From the NCBI GenBank assembly GCA_035558955.1, contig DATMBX010000025.1, forward strand, positions 1 to 24,347: 24,347 nt of DNA, read 5' to 3'. The stretch's first letter is position 1; each line of letters starts with the position of its first letter. This DNA is from DASVDE01 sp035558955. GTDB taxonomy: Bacteria; Actinomycetota; Thermoleophilia; Solirubrobacterales; 70-9. This document shows, in pieces, positions 1 through 8,263 of the stretch. The notes under the pieces were generated by a model that saw only the letters and a list, made by a program, of their open reading frames with translations, was not told the origin of the DNA and searched no databases. The position numbers and the translations under genes are program-made.

Positions 1-1113
1 GGCGAGGGGCCGAGTCGCACCGGCTGCATGCGCTGCGGAAGCTGCATGGTCGGCTGCCGTCATGGGGCGAAGAACACGCTGATGAAGAACTACCTCTGGT
101 TCGCCGAGAAGCTCGGCGTCGAGATACAGCCCGAGCGCCAGGTGATTGCGATCCGCCCGCTTGGCGCGGCCGACGGTTCAGACGGCTATGCCGTCACCAG
201 CGAGCGCTCCGGGTCCTGGCTGCGCAAGAAGCGCCGAACGCAAACCGCACGCGGTGTGATTGTCGCGGCCGGCGCCCTCGGCACAAACAACCTGCTCGCC
301 AACTGCCGTCATAGCGGCGCGCTGCCGCGAATCTCCGAGCGTCTCGGCGACCTCGTTCGCACCAACTCGGAGTCGATCCAGGCGGTCACCGCGCCCGACG
401 ACGAACGCGACTTCAGCCGCTCGGTAGCGATCACCTCAAGTATTTACCCCGACCCCGACACCCACATCGAAGTCGTCACCTATGGCCAGGCGGGCGACGC
501 GATGGCGAGCACTTTCACCGCAATGACGGGGCCGGGGTCGAAGCTGACCCGGCCGCTGAAGTGGATCGCCGCGATGCTGCGCCATCCCCTGCGCACAGTG
601 CGGATGGCGATCCCTTACCGCTGGTCCAGACGCACCGTGATCCTGCTCGTGATGCAGACGGTGGATGCCGCGATGCACTTTCGCCCGAAGCGGAAACTGC
701 TCGGTGGCGGGGTTCGCCTGCAGACCGAGCAGGATCCCGGGCGGCCCAACCCGACCTACATCCCCGCCGCCGAGCAAGCAGCTCGCTGGTTCGCGCAGCG
801 CACCGGGGGCGTCGCTCAAAGCGCCCTCACCGAGTCGATCCGCAATACGCCCTCGACCGCGCACATCCTCGGCGGCGCGGTGGTCGGCGCCGGTCCCGAG
901 AGCGGCGTGGTCGATGCCGGCAACCGCGTCTTCGGCTACGAAAACCTGCTGGTGTGCGACGGCGCGGCGATTCCGGCCAACCCGGGCGTCAACCCGAGCC
1001 TCACTATCACCGCCAAGGCCGAGCACGCGATGAGCCTGATCCCGCCGAAGGACGGCGCCGAGCCGCGCCACCTTCCCGAGGCGGCGCGGCCGGCGACTCC
1101 AGTCGCGTCCTAG
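1..1113 (+). CDS. GMC-family FAD-dependent oxidoreductase, 3' part (5' end outside window)
   Basis: The frame is open from the first base, so this is the C-terminal 370 residues of a longer flavoprotein; the FAD-binding Rossmann N-terminus lies upstream of the window. The visible start carries four close cysteines (residues 9, 12, 15, 19 of the fragment) followed by HGAKNT, a segment I associate with cholesterol-oxidase-like GMC proteins. The C-terminal GMC signature is clear: NTPSTAHILGG supplies the usual active-site histidine region, and DGAAIPANPGVNPSLTITA is the conserved FAD-contact and catalytic-Asn segment. Substrate is unknown; sterols, alcohols or other hydroxylated lipids are typical of the family. 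Its stop is 7 bp from the convergent sod stop, leaving no room for a separate terminator. Confidence 0.9.
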   Translation, partial: GEGPSRTGCMRCGSCMVGCRHGAKNTLMKNYLWFAEKLGVEIQPERQVIAIRPLGAADGSDGYAVTSERSGSWLRKKRRTQTARGVIVAAGALGTNNLLANCRHSGALPRISERLGDLVRTNSESIQAVTAPDDERDFSRSVAITSSIYPDPDTHIEVVTYGQAGDAMASTFTAMTGPGSKLTRPLKWIAAMLRHPLRTVRMAIPYRWSRRTVILLVMQTVDAAMHFRPKRKLLGGGVRLQTEQDPGRPNPTYIPAAEQAARWFAQRTGGVAQSALTESIRNTPSTAHILGGAVVGAGPESGVVDAGNRVFGYENLLVCDGAAIPANPGVNPSLTITAKAEHAMSLIPPKDGAEPRHLPEAARPATPVAS

Positions 1114-1120
1114 TCCAGGC

Positions 1121-1720
<600 letters not shown>

Positions 1721-1763
1721 CTGGGTGTCTCCTGTGTCGGAAGGGAAGTTGTCCCCAGCCTAG

Positions 1764-2855
1764 CTACCCGAATGGGAAGGAAGCACGCGGGACCGTGTCG
1801 GCGTCACCGCCGGTCCATGCGTTGAAGACATACCAGGCCGGCTTTGCCTCGCGAGACTTGGTCAGCAGGCCGGCGGAGTCGCAGAACTGGCAGGCGCCGT
1901 TCTCGTCGGCCCACGAGAACCACCAGACACCTCCGATCCGCCAGTGCCGGCGTTGGGCCGCGAGCATCGCGAAGGCGTTGTCCAGACCCTGCGCCTGCCC
2001 CTCGAGCCCCCGCTCCCAACGCGACTCGCCGCTGTCGGAGCCCCAGCCCATCTCGGTTACAAGGAGGGGCGTGTGGGAATCGTGGTGCACGCGCATGATG
2101 CGGCGCAGGTTCCGGATTTGGGCGCGGATCGCCCTGGTGGTTACGACGTAGGGATGCAGCGCGACCCCGTCGAACCACTGCTTCACGTTTCGCGCCCGGT
2201 AGAGGCGCGAGAGGAAGTCGCCGGCCCTTATGTTCGGCGGGACCTGCAGCGGCCTTCCGAAGAGGCCGCCGACGATGACCCTCGAACCCGGGTCGGCCCG
2301 ATGCAACACCCGTCCGGAGAGGCGGATCAGCCGCGCGAACTGGCGCGGGTCGGGGCGGTGGGAGAAGGTAACGATGTTCTGCTCGTTCCAGATCTCCCAG
2401 CGGCGGATCGGCAGGAACGGAAGTCTGGGGTTCTCCTCCCAGAAAGAGCCGCGTGGCCCATAGCGATCGACCGCATCGCGGAGGAAGGTCGCCCATCCCC
2501 AGCGCTGCCAGGCGTTGTTCACCGGCTCGGCGCTGGGATGCGGAGAGGCCCAATCCGGGGTGCCCCAGAGAAAGGGGAAGATCTCCATCTCACGCTCGGC
2601 GGCGAGCCTGACCGCATGGTCGAAGCCGTTCCAGTCGGGCTCAGCGACAAACGGCGGCTTCTCTTGGGCGGCCGACCAGATCAACGGCAGCCGCACGGTC
2701 CCGATCCCAGCCTGCTCCATCAGGTCGTAGTCCTCCTTGCTCGCCGGGCTCTGCGGCGAGATCCCGAAGAACCCCGGCGGAGCGGAGACCGCGCCGGCGG
2801 AGGCCGGCGCCAGCAACGCCACGGCGGCGAAGAGAAAGATGAGCTTCCGCGTCAC
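1764..2855 (-). CDS. Secreted glycoside hydrolase, clan GH-A type (cellulase/GH39-like)
   Basis: I choose the GTG at 2855 (363 aa) because it puts a clean signal peptide at the N-terminus: basic TRK, hydrophobic LIFLFAAVALL, then PASAGA as a probable cleavage region. A TTG at 2909 would add 18 charged residues in front of it. An AGGA lies just upstream of the GTG. The mature part looks like a GH-A TIM barrel: GIGTVRLPLIW on an early strand, WEIWNEQN with the presumed acid/base E158, HPYVV, and LLVTEMGWG with the presumed nucleophile E268, then WWFSWAD. The two glutamates are about 110 residues apart, as expected. The substrate cannot be told from sequence. It is probably an extracellular retaining glycosidase acting on plant or microbial polysaccharide. 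Confidence 0.85.
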   Translation of the reverse strand: MTRKLIFLFAAVALLAPASAGAVSAPPGFFGISPQSPASKEDYDLMEQAGIGTVRLPLIWSAAQEKPPFVAEPDWNGFDHAVRLAAEREMEIFPFLWGTPDWASPHPSAEPVNNAWQRWGWATFLRDAVDRYGPRGSFWEENPRLPFLPIRRWEIWNEQNIVTFSHRPDPRQFARLIRLSGRVLHRADPGSRVIVGGLFGRPLQVPPNIRAGDFLSRLYRARNVKQWFDGVALHPYVVTTRAIRAQIRNLRRIMRVHHDSHTPLLVTEMGWGSDSGESRWERGLEGQAQGLDNAFAMLAAQRRHWRIGGVWWFSWADENGACQFCDSAGLLTKSREAKPAWYVFNAWTGGDADTVPRASFPFG

Positions 2856-3265
2856 GGTCCTAGTGTGACCCCGAACGCGAGCGAAAGTCGCGTCACGGAG
2901 ACGATGCAATCGGGGCGATCGGATCGATTGGCTAACCGGAGCGGGTTTGTCAATAGCGGTGCATCACACTTGATTCACAGATCCTTGTGTTGCGCGATTT
3001 GAGGGCATCACATGGCTTGTCCGGCTGTGTTCGCCTTTTGGAATAGCACTTGCTCCGACCTGTCTATTTGCAAGGCTTGCGCCGATGGGGAATGCAGACA
3101 AAGACGCCATCGCATCGACCGCGTAGAATTGAGCCATGGCACCAACTGCGCCCCCTACTCCCCCGCCAGAGCCAAAGCGTCCCAGCCCAATGCAGGTGGA
3201 GACACGGGGTCTCTCCCTTGGCAAAGCCAAGTAGCCCCTGCTAGCAGCCCTGCGCCGAATCCAGT
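2856..3265. other. Lower-GC intergenic stretch without a convincing conventional gene
   Basis: About 410 bp between the glycosidase start and the stop of the orphan membrane protein. Base composition is visibly more AT-rich and codon-neutral than the flanks. Open frames exist on both strands, but none shows GC-rich third positions or a recognisable domain. Small hairpins are present: GAGAC/GTCTC near 3200-3215 and CTTGG/CCAAG at 3219-3233. The only gene-like signal is the possible leaderless mini-gene at 3136-3234, listed separately. Confidence 0.5.
3136..3234 (+). CDS. Possible 32-residue leaderless small protein
   Basis: A near-consensus -10 box TAGAAT (3124-3129) ends 6 nt before an ATG, the same geometry as the leaderless genes elsewhere in this window. 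The frame runs 32 codons to TAG. The peptide is proline-rich at the front (MAPTAPPTPPPEPKRPSP) and ends in a basic GLSLGKAK. No -35 hexamer is obvious. No family is recognised. A hairpin, CTTGG/CCAAG, overlaps the last codons. It could equally be a chance open frame in an intergenic region. Confidence 0.25.
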   Translation: MAPTAPPTPPPEPKRPSPMQVETRGLSLGKAK

Positions 3266-3958
3266 TCAAGGATCGGCTGCGCGAGAGTCTTCAGCTTCTG
3301 CCTGATCGAGTTTCTTGCGGAACTCGGCATACTGCTTCTTGACCCTTCCCTCGTGCTCGCGAATCTGGGCTGACACCTCCCGGAGTTCCCTCATCACTCT
3401 GCGCCCCCCAGGGGTCTGGAAAATCCCTCGGCGCATCCGCCTTCCTTGATCTAGCCAGGGGTGACGACCTCCCGAGCGTATTGAACGTCCAGCCAGGGTT
3501 GAAAAGCAATGGACGGCTCGCTCGGCCTCCGCCTCCGCCTGCTGATGGTCGGCTAGCCAAATGCCTTGCGCGATTTCTCGAGCAATGGACTCGCCGCCTC
3601 TCACCCGTTCCTCGATCTCGAGCGGTTGATGGGCATGCTCAAAAAAGAATAACGTCGCGAAATAAGCTCTGGTCGCCTGTTCTCCTGCCGCTGAGTCAGG
3701 TCCAAAGAGCAATACGGCCCGGTGACTCAGTCGGTGCGCACGCTCAAGTACTGCATGGGTGGTCGAGTTCTTCGGCTGAGGTTCATCGAGAACGTCAGGC
3801 ACTGCAGCGTGAAGAACCTCAACGTACTCAAGCGCCACATCAAGCATCCGATCACGCAGCTGCGCAGAACGCTGCTGGCGACCGGCCAGAAGACCTCCGA
3901 TCACCGCTCCAAACAATCCCGCAAGTGCAGCTATCGAGGTCGCGGTGGCCGTGCTCAT
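3266..3958 (-). CDS. Orphan protein with N-terminal membrane segment and C-terminal coiled coil
   Basis: No family is recognised. The ATG at 3958 is preferred over the GTG at 3985 because GGGAAG lies 8 nt upstream; it gives 230 residues. The N-terminus (TSIAALAGLFGAVIGGLLAG, about residues 7-26) is one strongly hydrophobic helix with small residues, likely a membrane anchor. The remaining 200 residues are soluble-looking, helical and charged, ending in a heptad-like stretch rich in E, K, R and Q (about 180-225) that suggests a coiled coil. Codon use is less GC-biased than in neighbouring housekeeping genes, in keeping with recent acquisition beside a tRNA gene. The 3' end of tRNA-Pro faces this gene. 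Confidence 0.6.
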   Translation of the reverse strand: MSTATATSIAALAGLFGAVIGGLLAGRQQRSAQLRDRMLDVALEYVEVLHAAVPDVLDEPQPKNSTTHAVLERAHRLSHRAVLLFGPDSAAGEQATRAYFATLFFFEHAHQPLEIEERVRGGESIAREIAQGIWLADHQQAEAEAERAVHCFSTLAGRSIRSGGRHPWLDQGRRMRRGIFQTPGGRRVMRELREVSAQIREHEGRVKKQYAEFRKKLDQAEAEDSRAADP

Positions 3959-4038
3959 CCAATCAGCTTCCCAGACCCAGGACACAAAGCAAACAGCAAA
4001 TCGAGCGACATCTCGCCACGAATCCGTCTGACTGAAAA

Positions 4039-4112
4039 TCGGGGCGCCCGGATTTGAACCGGGGACCTCACCGACCCGAACGGTGCGCGCTACCAGGCTG
4101 CGCCACGCCCCG
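4039..4112 (-). tRNA. tRNA-Pro (anticodon CGG)
   Basis: Read on the minus strand, a complete 74-nt cloverleaf folds. The 7-bp acceptor is CGGGGCG/CGCCCCG with discriminator A; the D arm is GCGC/GCGC around AGCCTGGTA; the anticodon stem is CACCG/CGGTG with loop TTCGGGT (anticodon CGG, T33 in place); the T arm is CCCGG TTCAAAT CCGGG. It decodes CCG, a frequent proline codon at this GC content. The 3' CCA is not encoded (the gene is followed by TTTTC), so it must be added by CCA-adding enzyme. Confidence 0.96.
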
Positions 4113-4121
4113 AAGGCGAGT

Positions 4122-4133
4122 GATTATCTCAGG
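4122..4133 (-). promoter_or_regulatory. Extended -10 promoter of tRNA-Pro
   Basis: On the minus strand CCTGAGATAATC contains TGAGATAAT, an extended -10 (TGn plus GATAAT). The hexamer ends 10 nt before the mature tRNA 5' end, leaving a leader of only a few nt. No -35 hexamer is obvious. The identical 12-mer recurs as the promoter of the patatin gene at 8271-8282. Confidence 0.6.
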
Positions 4134-4155
4134 CAGGGGCTGAAAGCGCGGGTCG

Positions 4156-4890
4156 CTACTGGACGGCCTCGATCGCCCGCTCGATCTGGGCCAGCGTGGG
4201 GCCGTCCTGGAGGGTGCGGGTTCCACCCGGTCCGCTGACGATCGCCGCCTGGCGGATGCGGATGCCGAGGTCGGCGCCGAGCTCGGCGTAGTCCTCCAGG
4301 GTTTTGGTGATCGCTCCGTCCGGGCCGCTCTCCCGATCCAGCGTGACGCGCCACTCGGGCACGTCCAGGTTGGCGATCGAGCCGGCCAGGGAGCCGAGGT
4401 AGTCGTCGTCGATGCCGAAGCGCTCGGCCTCCGCCTGGTTGCGGAAGAAGAGGTAGGTGTACTGCCAGCCATAGCCCTGCTCGGCGGCGGCCTCGGCGGC
4501 GAAGAAGCCGACCTCCACCGGGTTGCGGGCGACCGAGTAGTGGCGCATCAGCAGCTTGGCGTCGCCGGGACGGGCGTAGTCCTCGGCAAGGCTGGGGATC
4601 GTCCCCAGGAAGTCGGCCCGGCAGTTGGAGCACTGCATGTCGTTGAAGATCTGGATCGAGACCGGCGCGTTGGAGGAGCCGAGCCGGTCGCCGGCTTGCG
4701 GCATCCCGGCGAAAATCCGCTGCGCGTCGGAGATCCCGGCGAGGCGGACCACCTGCCGCCCGGCTTCTTTGGTCGAGATCTCGACGATCGTGTAGCCGAG
4801 CGCGACGGCTCCCAGCGCGAAGACGACGATCACCCAGATGCGGCCGCGCCTGGAGCGGGTATCCGCCCCGCCGATGCTGGTCGCTTCCAT
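4156..4890 (-). CDS. Membrane-anchored DsbA-like thiol:disulfide oxidoreductase
   Basis: ATG at 4890 gives 244 residues, with GGGAG upstream on the minus strand. Residues 14-17 are basic (RRGR), followed by one hydrophobic anchor (about 18-38, IWVIVVFALGAVALGYTIVEI), so the bulk faces outside the membrane. After a linker the thioredoxin fold begins at APVSIQIFNDMQCSNC, with the CXXC redox pair at C87 and C90. The helical insertion (NPVEVGFFAAEAAAEQ, YTYLFFRNQ) is as in the DsbA/Thioredoxin_4 group. Actinobacterial relatives often have G-T-P-T before the last strand; here the region reads SGPGGTRTL, so the cis-proline position is not certain. Probable role: oxidising or reshuffling cysteines of exported proteins. 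tRNA-Pro lies 43 bp downstream and has its own promoter in the gap. Confidence 0.85.
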   Translation of the reverse strand: MEATSIGGADTRSRRGRIWVIVVFALGAVALGYTIVEISTKEAGRQVVRLAGISDAQRIFAGMPQAGDRLGSSNAPVSIQIFNDMQCSNCRADFLGTIPSLAEDYARPGDAKLLMRHYSVARNPVEVGFFAAEAAAEQGYGWQYTYLFFRNQAEAERFGIDDDYLGSLAGSIANLDVPEWRVTLDRESGPDGAITKTLEDYAELGADLGIRIRQAAIVSGPGGTRTLQDGPTLAQIERAIEAVQ

Positions 4891-4924
4891 CGAGCCATTC
4901 TCCCAACTTGCGGAAAAGAGCCGT

Positions 4925-4953
4925 TTGACACATCCAGCGCGAGTGGTAAATAT
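4925..4953 (+). promoter_or_regulatory. Candidate promoter for the 61-residue protein
   Basis: A perfect TTGACA (4925-4930) is followed after 16 to 17 bp by the AT-rich run TAAATAT (4947-4953). Transcription would start near 4960, giving a leader of about 43 nt with a small GTCG/CGAC hairpin (4960-4973) and a strong AGGGAGG ribosome site (4989-4995) 7 nt before the GTG. Confidence 0.5.
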
Positions 4954-5002
4954 TGGGTAGTCGCGATTTCGACACCAGTCACCTACATAGGGAGGTCTGC
5001 CC

Positions 5003-5188
5003 GTGGCCAATCACCTCACGCCCACCGAGCTTGCCGACGAGCTTCAGATGAGACGGCAGGAAGTGATCAGCAAGTGCGTAGAGATGGGCGTCCCGATCTT
5101 CCACGGTCGTATCGACCGGACGCTGTTCGAGTCCTCCTTGCGCCATCTGATGACCCGGCAGGAGCAGAGGCAGGCTTCGGCCGCCTAG
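5003..5188 (+). CDS. Small helix-turn-helix / IF2-N-like protein, 61 residues
   Basis: Start GTG at 5003 has one of the strongest ribosome sites of the window (AGGGAGG, 7-nt spacing) and a plausible promoter upstream, so this is very likely a real gene despite its size. LTPTELADELQMRRQEVISK followed by CVEMGVPIFHGRIDRTLFESSLRHL reads as two or three short helices with a turn, resembling MerR/excisionase-type DNA-binding helices or the translation-factor IF2 N-terminal motif (ELA-EL-....VI..C.EMG). The tail is basic and disordered. I cannot assign a target. It is divergent from the DsbA-like gene and 37 bp upstream of the acyl-CoA synthetase, which appears to have its own promoter. The alternative is a housekeeping adaptor restricted to this lineage. 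Confidence 0.8.
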   Translation: MANHLTPTELADELQMRRQEVISKCVEMGVPIFHGRIDRTLFESSLRHLMTRQEQRQASAA

Positions 5189-5209
5189 CCAAGAGGCACA
5201 CCGGCTGAC

Positions 5210-5215
5210 TAGACT
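5210..5215 (+). promoter_or_regulatory. -10 box of a likely leaderless acyl-CoA synthetase mRNA
   Basis: TAGACT ends 10 nt before ATG 5226. No Shine-Dalgarno sequence lies between them, so transcription probably begins at or within a few nt of the start codon. Confidence 0.45.
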
Positions 5216-5225
5216 CTCGCCCTCG

Positions 5226-7007
5226 ATGGGGAGAGGGACGGGCTCAGCCACGCTTGCCGACTTGCTGCCGCGCGCAGCGGAGGCATACAAGGACGCGCCC
5301 GCTGTCCGCTACAAGGACGGCGACGTCTGGGTCGATCGCAGCTTCAACCAGGTTCGCGACCTGGCCCGCTCGCTCGCGCTGGGGCTGATCGACCTCGGGG
5401 TCGAGAAGGGCGACAAGGTCTCGATCCTCGGCAACACCCGGCCCGAGTGGACCTACTTCGACTTCGCCGCGCTCTCAGCCGGCGCGACCGTCGTCCCGAT
5501 CTACCAGACGAACTCGCCCGAGGAGTGCCGCTACGTGCTGGAGAACTCCGACGCCAAGGTGGTCGTGGTCGAGGACGACGAGCAGATGGAGAAGATCCGC
5601 GCCGTCCGCGACCACCTGCCGCTGCTGGAGCACGTGGTGCGGATGACCGGCTCCAGCGACGACGCGATCTCGATGGACGACCTGGCGACGCGCGGCGAGC
5701 GCCGCGACGCGGCCGAGTGGGAGGCGCGCTGGAAGTCGGTCACCCCCGAGGACATCTGCACATTCATCTACACCTCGGGCACCACCGGGCCGCCGAAGGG
5801 CTGCATCATCAGCCACGGCAACTACCGGGCGATGCTGGACATGGTCAACGCGACCAGCGTCATCGAGCCCAACGACGTCAGCTACCTCTACCTCCCCCTC
5901 GCCCACTCCTTCGCGCTGCTGATCCAGCTCGGCAGCTTCGACCTCGGCGCGACGCTCGCCTACTGGGAGCGCGACCCGCTGAAGATCGTCCCCAACCTTG
6001 GGGAGTTGAGACCGAGCTACTTCCCCTCGGTTCCGCGCATCTTCGAGAAGATCTACTCGACCGCGACCAGCGCGATGGAGAGAGAGGGCGGCCTGAAAAA
6101 GGCGATCTTCGACTGGTCGATCAAGGTCGGGCAGAAGATGCGTGAAACCGAGCGCGCAGGGCGTAAGCCGGGCTTCTTGCTGCGCAAGCAGTACAAGTTC
6201 GCCGACGAGAAAGTGCTCTCGAAAATCCGCGGCCTGTTCGGAGGGCAGCTGCGCCTCGCCGTATCCGGGGCGGCGCCGATCAACCCCGACATCCTGCGCT
6301 TCTTCGACGCCGCCGGTGTCCTCGTTCTGGAGGGCTGGGGGATGACCGAGACCTCGACCGCGGCGACGATCTCCAAACCGGACGACTTCAAGATCGGCAC
6401 GATCGGCAAGCCGTTCCCGGGTTGCGAGGTGAGAATCGCCGAGGACGGCGAGATCCTCGTCAAGGGCCCCAACGTCTTCCAGGGCTACTACAAGAACGAG
6501 GAGGCGACCCGGGAGACGATCGTCGACGGCTGGCTGCACACCGGCGACATCGGCGAGATCGACTCCGACGGCTTCATCAAGATCACCGGCCGCAAAAAGG
6601 ACATCATCATCACCGCCGGGGGCAAGAACATCACCCCGGCCAACCTCGAGGCGGAGATCAAGCAGCACCCGCTGGTCAGCCAGTGCGTGGTCGTCGGCGA
6701 CCGGCGTCCCTATCTGGTCGCGCTGGTAACCCTGGATCCCGAGGAGCTAGCCGCCTACGCCAAAGAGCACGGCCTGCCGGAGAATCCCGAGGAGCTGGCC
6801 AAGAATCCGGAGATCAAGAAGGCCGTCGAGGGCCACGTGGAGACGATCAACGAAAAGTTCGCCCGCGTCGAGCAGGTGAAGAAGATCGCGATCCTCCCCC
6901 GCGACCTCTCCCAGGAGAGCGGCGAGCTGACTCCGACGCTCAAGGTCAAGCGCGCCGTCGTAGCGCAGAAGCACGAGGGCGAGATCGAAGCCCTCTACGC
7001 CGGCTGA
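5226..7007 (+). CDS. Long-chain fatty acid--CoA ligase (AMP-binding family)
   Basis: The 593-residue enzyme has every landmark of the ATP-dependent acyl-CoA synthetases: the phosphate-binding loop YTSGTTGPPKG (182-192), GWGMTET (370-376), TGD at 439-441, the hinge GRKKD (455-459), GGKNITP in the mobile C-terminal domain (465-471), and a C-terminal LTPTLKVKR with the usual catalytic-lysine region. It activates a fatty acid to acyl-AMP and then acyl-CoA, at the membrane or in the cytosol. Length and the YxLPLAHSF / RIFEKIY segments match the FadD15/FACL long-chain group rather than short-chain ligases. It is convergent, 8 bp apart, with a patatin-like lipase that could release its substrate. 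Chain-length preference is not predictable. Confidence 0.94.
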   Translation: MGRGTGSATLADLLPRAAEAYKDAPAVRYKDGDVWVDRSFNQVRDLARSLALGLIDLGVEKGDKVSILGNTRPEWTYFDFAALSAGATVVPIYQTNSPEECRYVLENSDAKVVVVEDDEQMEKIRAVRDHLPLLEHVVRMTGSSDDAISMDDLATRGERRDAAEWEARWKSVTPEDICTFIYTSGTTGPPKGCIISHGNYRAMLDMVNATSVIEPNDVSYLYLPLAHSFALLIQLGSFDLGATLAYWERDPLKIVPNLGELRPSYFPSVPRIFEKIYSTATSAMEREGGLKKAIFDWSIKVGQKMRETERAGRKPGFLLRKQYKFADEKVLSKIRGLFGGQLRLAVSGAAPINPDILRFFDAAGVLVLEGWGMTETSTAATISKPDDFKIGTIGKPFPGCEVRIAEDGEILVKGPNVFQGYYKNEEATRETIVDGWLHTGDIGEIDSDGFIKITGRKKDIIITAGGKNITPANLEAEIKQHPLVSQCVVVGDRRPYLVALVTLDPEELAAYAKEHGLPENPEELAKNPEIKKAVEGHVETINEKFARVEQVKKIAILPRDLSQESGELTPTLKVKRAVVAQKHEGEIEALYAG

Positions 7008-7015
7008 TTGCGCCG

Positions 7016-8263
7016 CTAGGACGCTTCGCCGGACTGGCGGAGAAGCGCCGAGGTGGTCTGCTCGAGGACGCGGCGCCAGGCTGAGGTCTGCTCCGGCTCC
7101 TCCTCCGAGGCGCGCTCGACCACGCGGCGGACGCGGCGCTCGGAGATCTCGAGGCCATGGCGCTCGGAGATCTCCTTGTAGCGGTCGTAGTCCTGGGCGA
7201 GGGCGGCGGTGACCGACTCGAAGCCGTGGCGGGCGATCTGCAGCCGCCGCGAGTAGTCCATGATCGGCGTGCCGAACATCAGCTCGTCGTTGGGCTCGGG
7301 CTCGACCAGGATGATGTCCACGCCTGGGTAGCGCTCCTGCCAGTGACTGACCGCCTGATGCAGGCGCTGGTGGGCGATCAGGCGGAAGGTCTGGTTGGCG
7401 ATCGCCGGCAGGCCCATGTCTGAGACACGGCGGACCCGGGTGCCGAAAACCGTCGGGATCGTCTTCTCGAAGTCGTTGACGTAGGGGACGAGCGGGTTGA
7501 CGACGACGATGAATCTCGCCCCCTTCTCGACCGCGATGTCGACGTTGGTGGTGGAGCGGATGCCGCCGTCGACCATCTGGCGACCTTTCAGGTCGACCGG
7601 CTTGTAGACGATCGGCAGCGCCGTCGAGCACTGGATCGCCTTGGAGATCGGCACGTCGTTCCAGCCCTCCTCGCCGAAGACGATCCGCTCGCAGGTGTCG
7701 AGGTCGGTCGCGGTCAGGTACAGCTCGCGGTCGAGGAGGCGGAAGTCGTTGCTGCGGCCGCTGTCGGCGAGCACGCTCTCCACGTAGTCGGCGATGCCGG
7801 CGCCCGAATAGAGCCCGGTCGGCAGAGCCTCGGCGAGGCCGACGCCGATGTCGATCGCCGACAGCTCCCTGATCCGCGCCAGCCTGGTGATGAGCTCCAC
7901 CGTGCGCAGCGGAAGCCTCGCCGCTCTCTGGACGAAGCCGAGGTAGTTGGGCTTCAGCACCTTGTCGAGGTCGAGGTCGTCCAGCTCGGAGGGGAGGCGA
8001 TCGTTGATCACCCGCATCATCTCTTCGGGGGTGAAGCCGTTGGCGAGCATGCCGGCGACGAAGGAGCCGGCGCTGGTGCCGACGTAGATGTCGAAGTTGT
8101 TGACGGTGCTGTTGACCGCGAGCAGGTCGAGGGCGCGCAGGGCGCCGATCTCATAGACGCCGCCGGTGAAGCCGCCGCCGCCGAGGACGAGGGCGGTCTT
8201 CGACGGGCGTTTGCGGGCTCGACGCCGGCGAGGCTGGGAGTCGATGTCCACAACTTTGCCCAT
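7016..8263 (-). CDS. Patatin-like phospholipase / acyl hydrolase
   Basis: The 415-residue protein carries the patatin catalytic set: oxyanion loop GGGGFTGG (28-35), nucleophile elbow GTSAG with S64, and the dyad aspartate D232 in VDGGIRS. The first 20 residues are very basic (PRRRRARKRPSK), suggesting contact with the membrane or nucleic acid rather than a signal peptide. The domain is followed by about 170 residues of mainly helical sequence with RxxxH-rich stretches and an acidic/basic tail, longer than minimal bacterial patatins. It probably hydrolyses acyl esters of membrane lipids or storage lipids. Transcription starts from a bidirectional promoter shared with dacB; the ATG is 8 nt after a GATAAT box, so the mRNA is likely leaderless. 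Confidence 0.92.
   Translation of the reverse strand: MGKVVDIDSQPRRRRARKRPSKTALVLGGGGFTGGVYEIGALRALDLLAVNSTVNNFDIYVGTSAGSFVAGMLANGFTPEEMMRVINDRLPSELDDLDLDKVLKPNYLGFVQRAARLPLRTVELITRLARIRELSAIDIGVGLAEALPTGLYSGAGIADYVESVLADSGRSNDFRLLDRELYLTATDLDTCERIVFGEEGWNDVPISKAIQCSTALPIVYKPVDLKGRQMVDGGIRSTTNVDIAVEKGARFIVVVNPLVPYVNDFEKTIPTVFGTRVRRVSDMGLPAIANQTFRLIAHQRLHQAVSHWQERYPGVDIILVEPEPNDELMFGTPIMDYSRRLQIARHGFESVTAALAQDYDRYKEISERHGLEISERRVRRVVERASEEEPEQTSAWRRVLEQTTSALLRQSGEAS

Noticed and set aside
1944..3002. 352-codon plus-strand frame opposite the glycosidase
   Set aside because: Antisense shadow; it lacks a ribosome site, and the glycosidase frame contains the catalytic motifs.
2964..3269. 101-codon minus-strand frame overlapping the orphan membrane gene's stop
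   Set aside because: No ribosome site, no domain, and random-looking composition in a low-GC region.
5989..6004. CCCCAA/TTGGGG hairpin inside the acyl-CoA synthetase
   Set aside because: Arms of six bases only; expected by chance in GC-rich coding DNA and not a Family II core.
5475..6668. 397-codon frame antisense to the acyl-CoA synthetase
   Set aside because: Shadow frame with low-complexity composition and no domain; the sense gene is complete.
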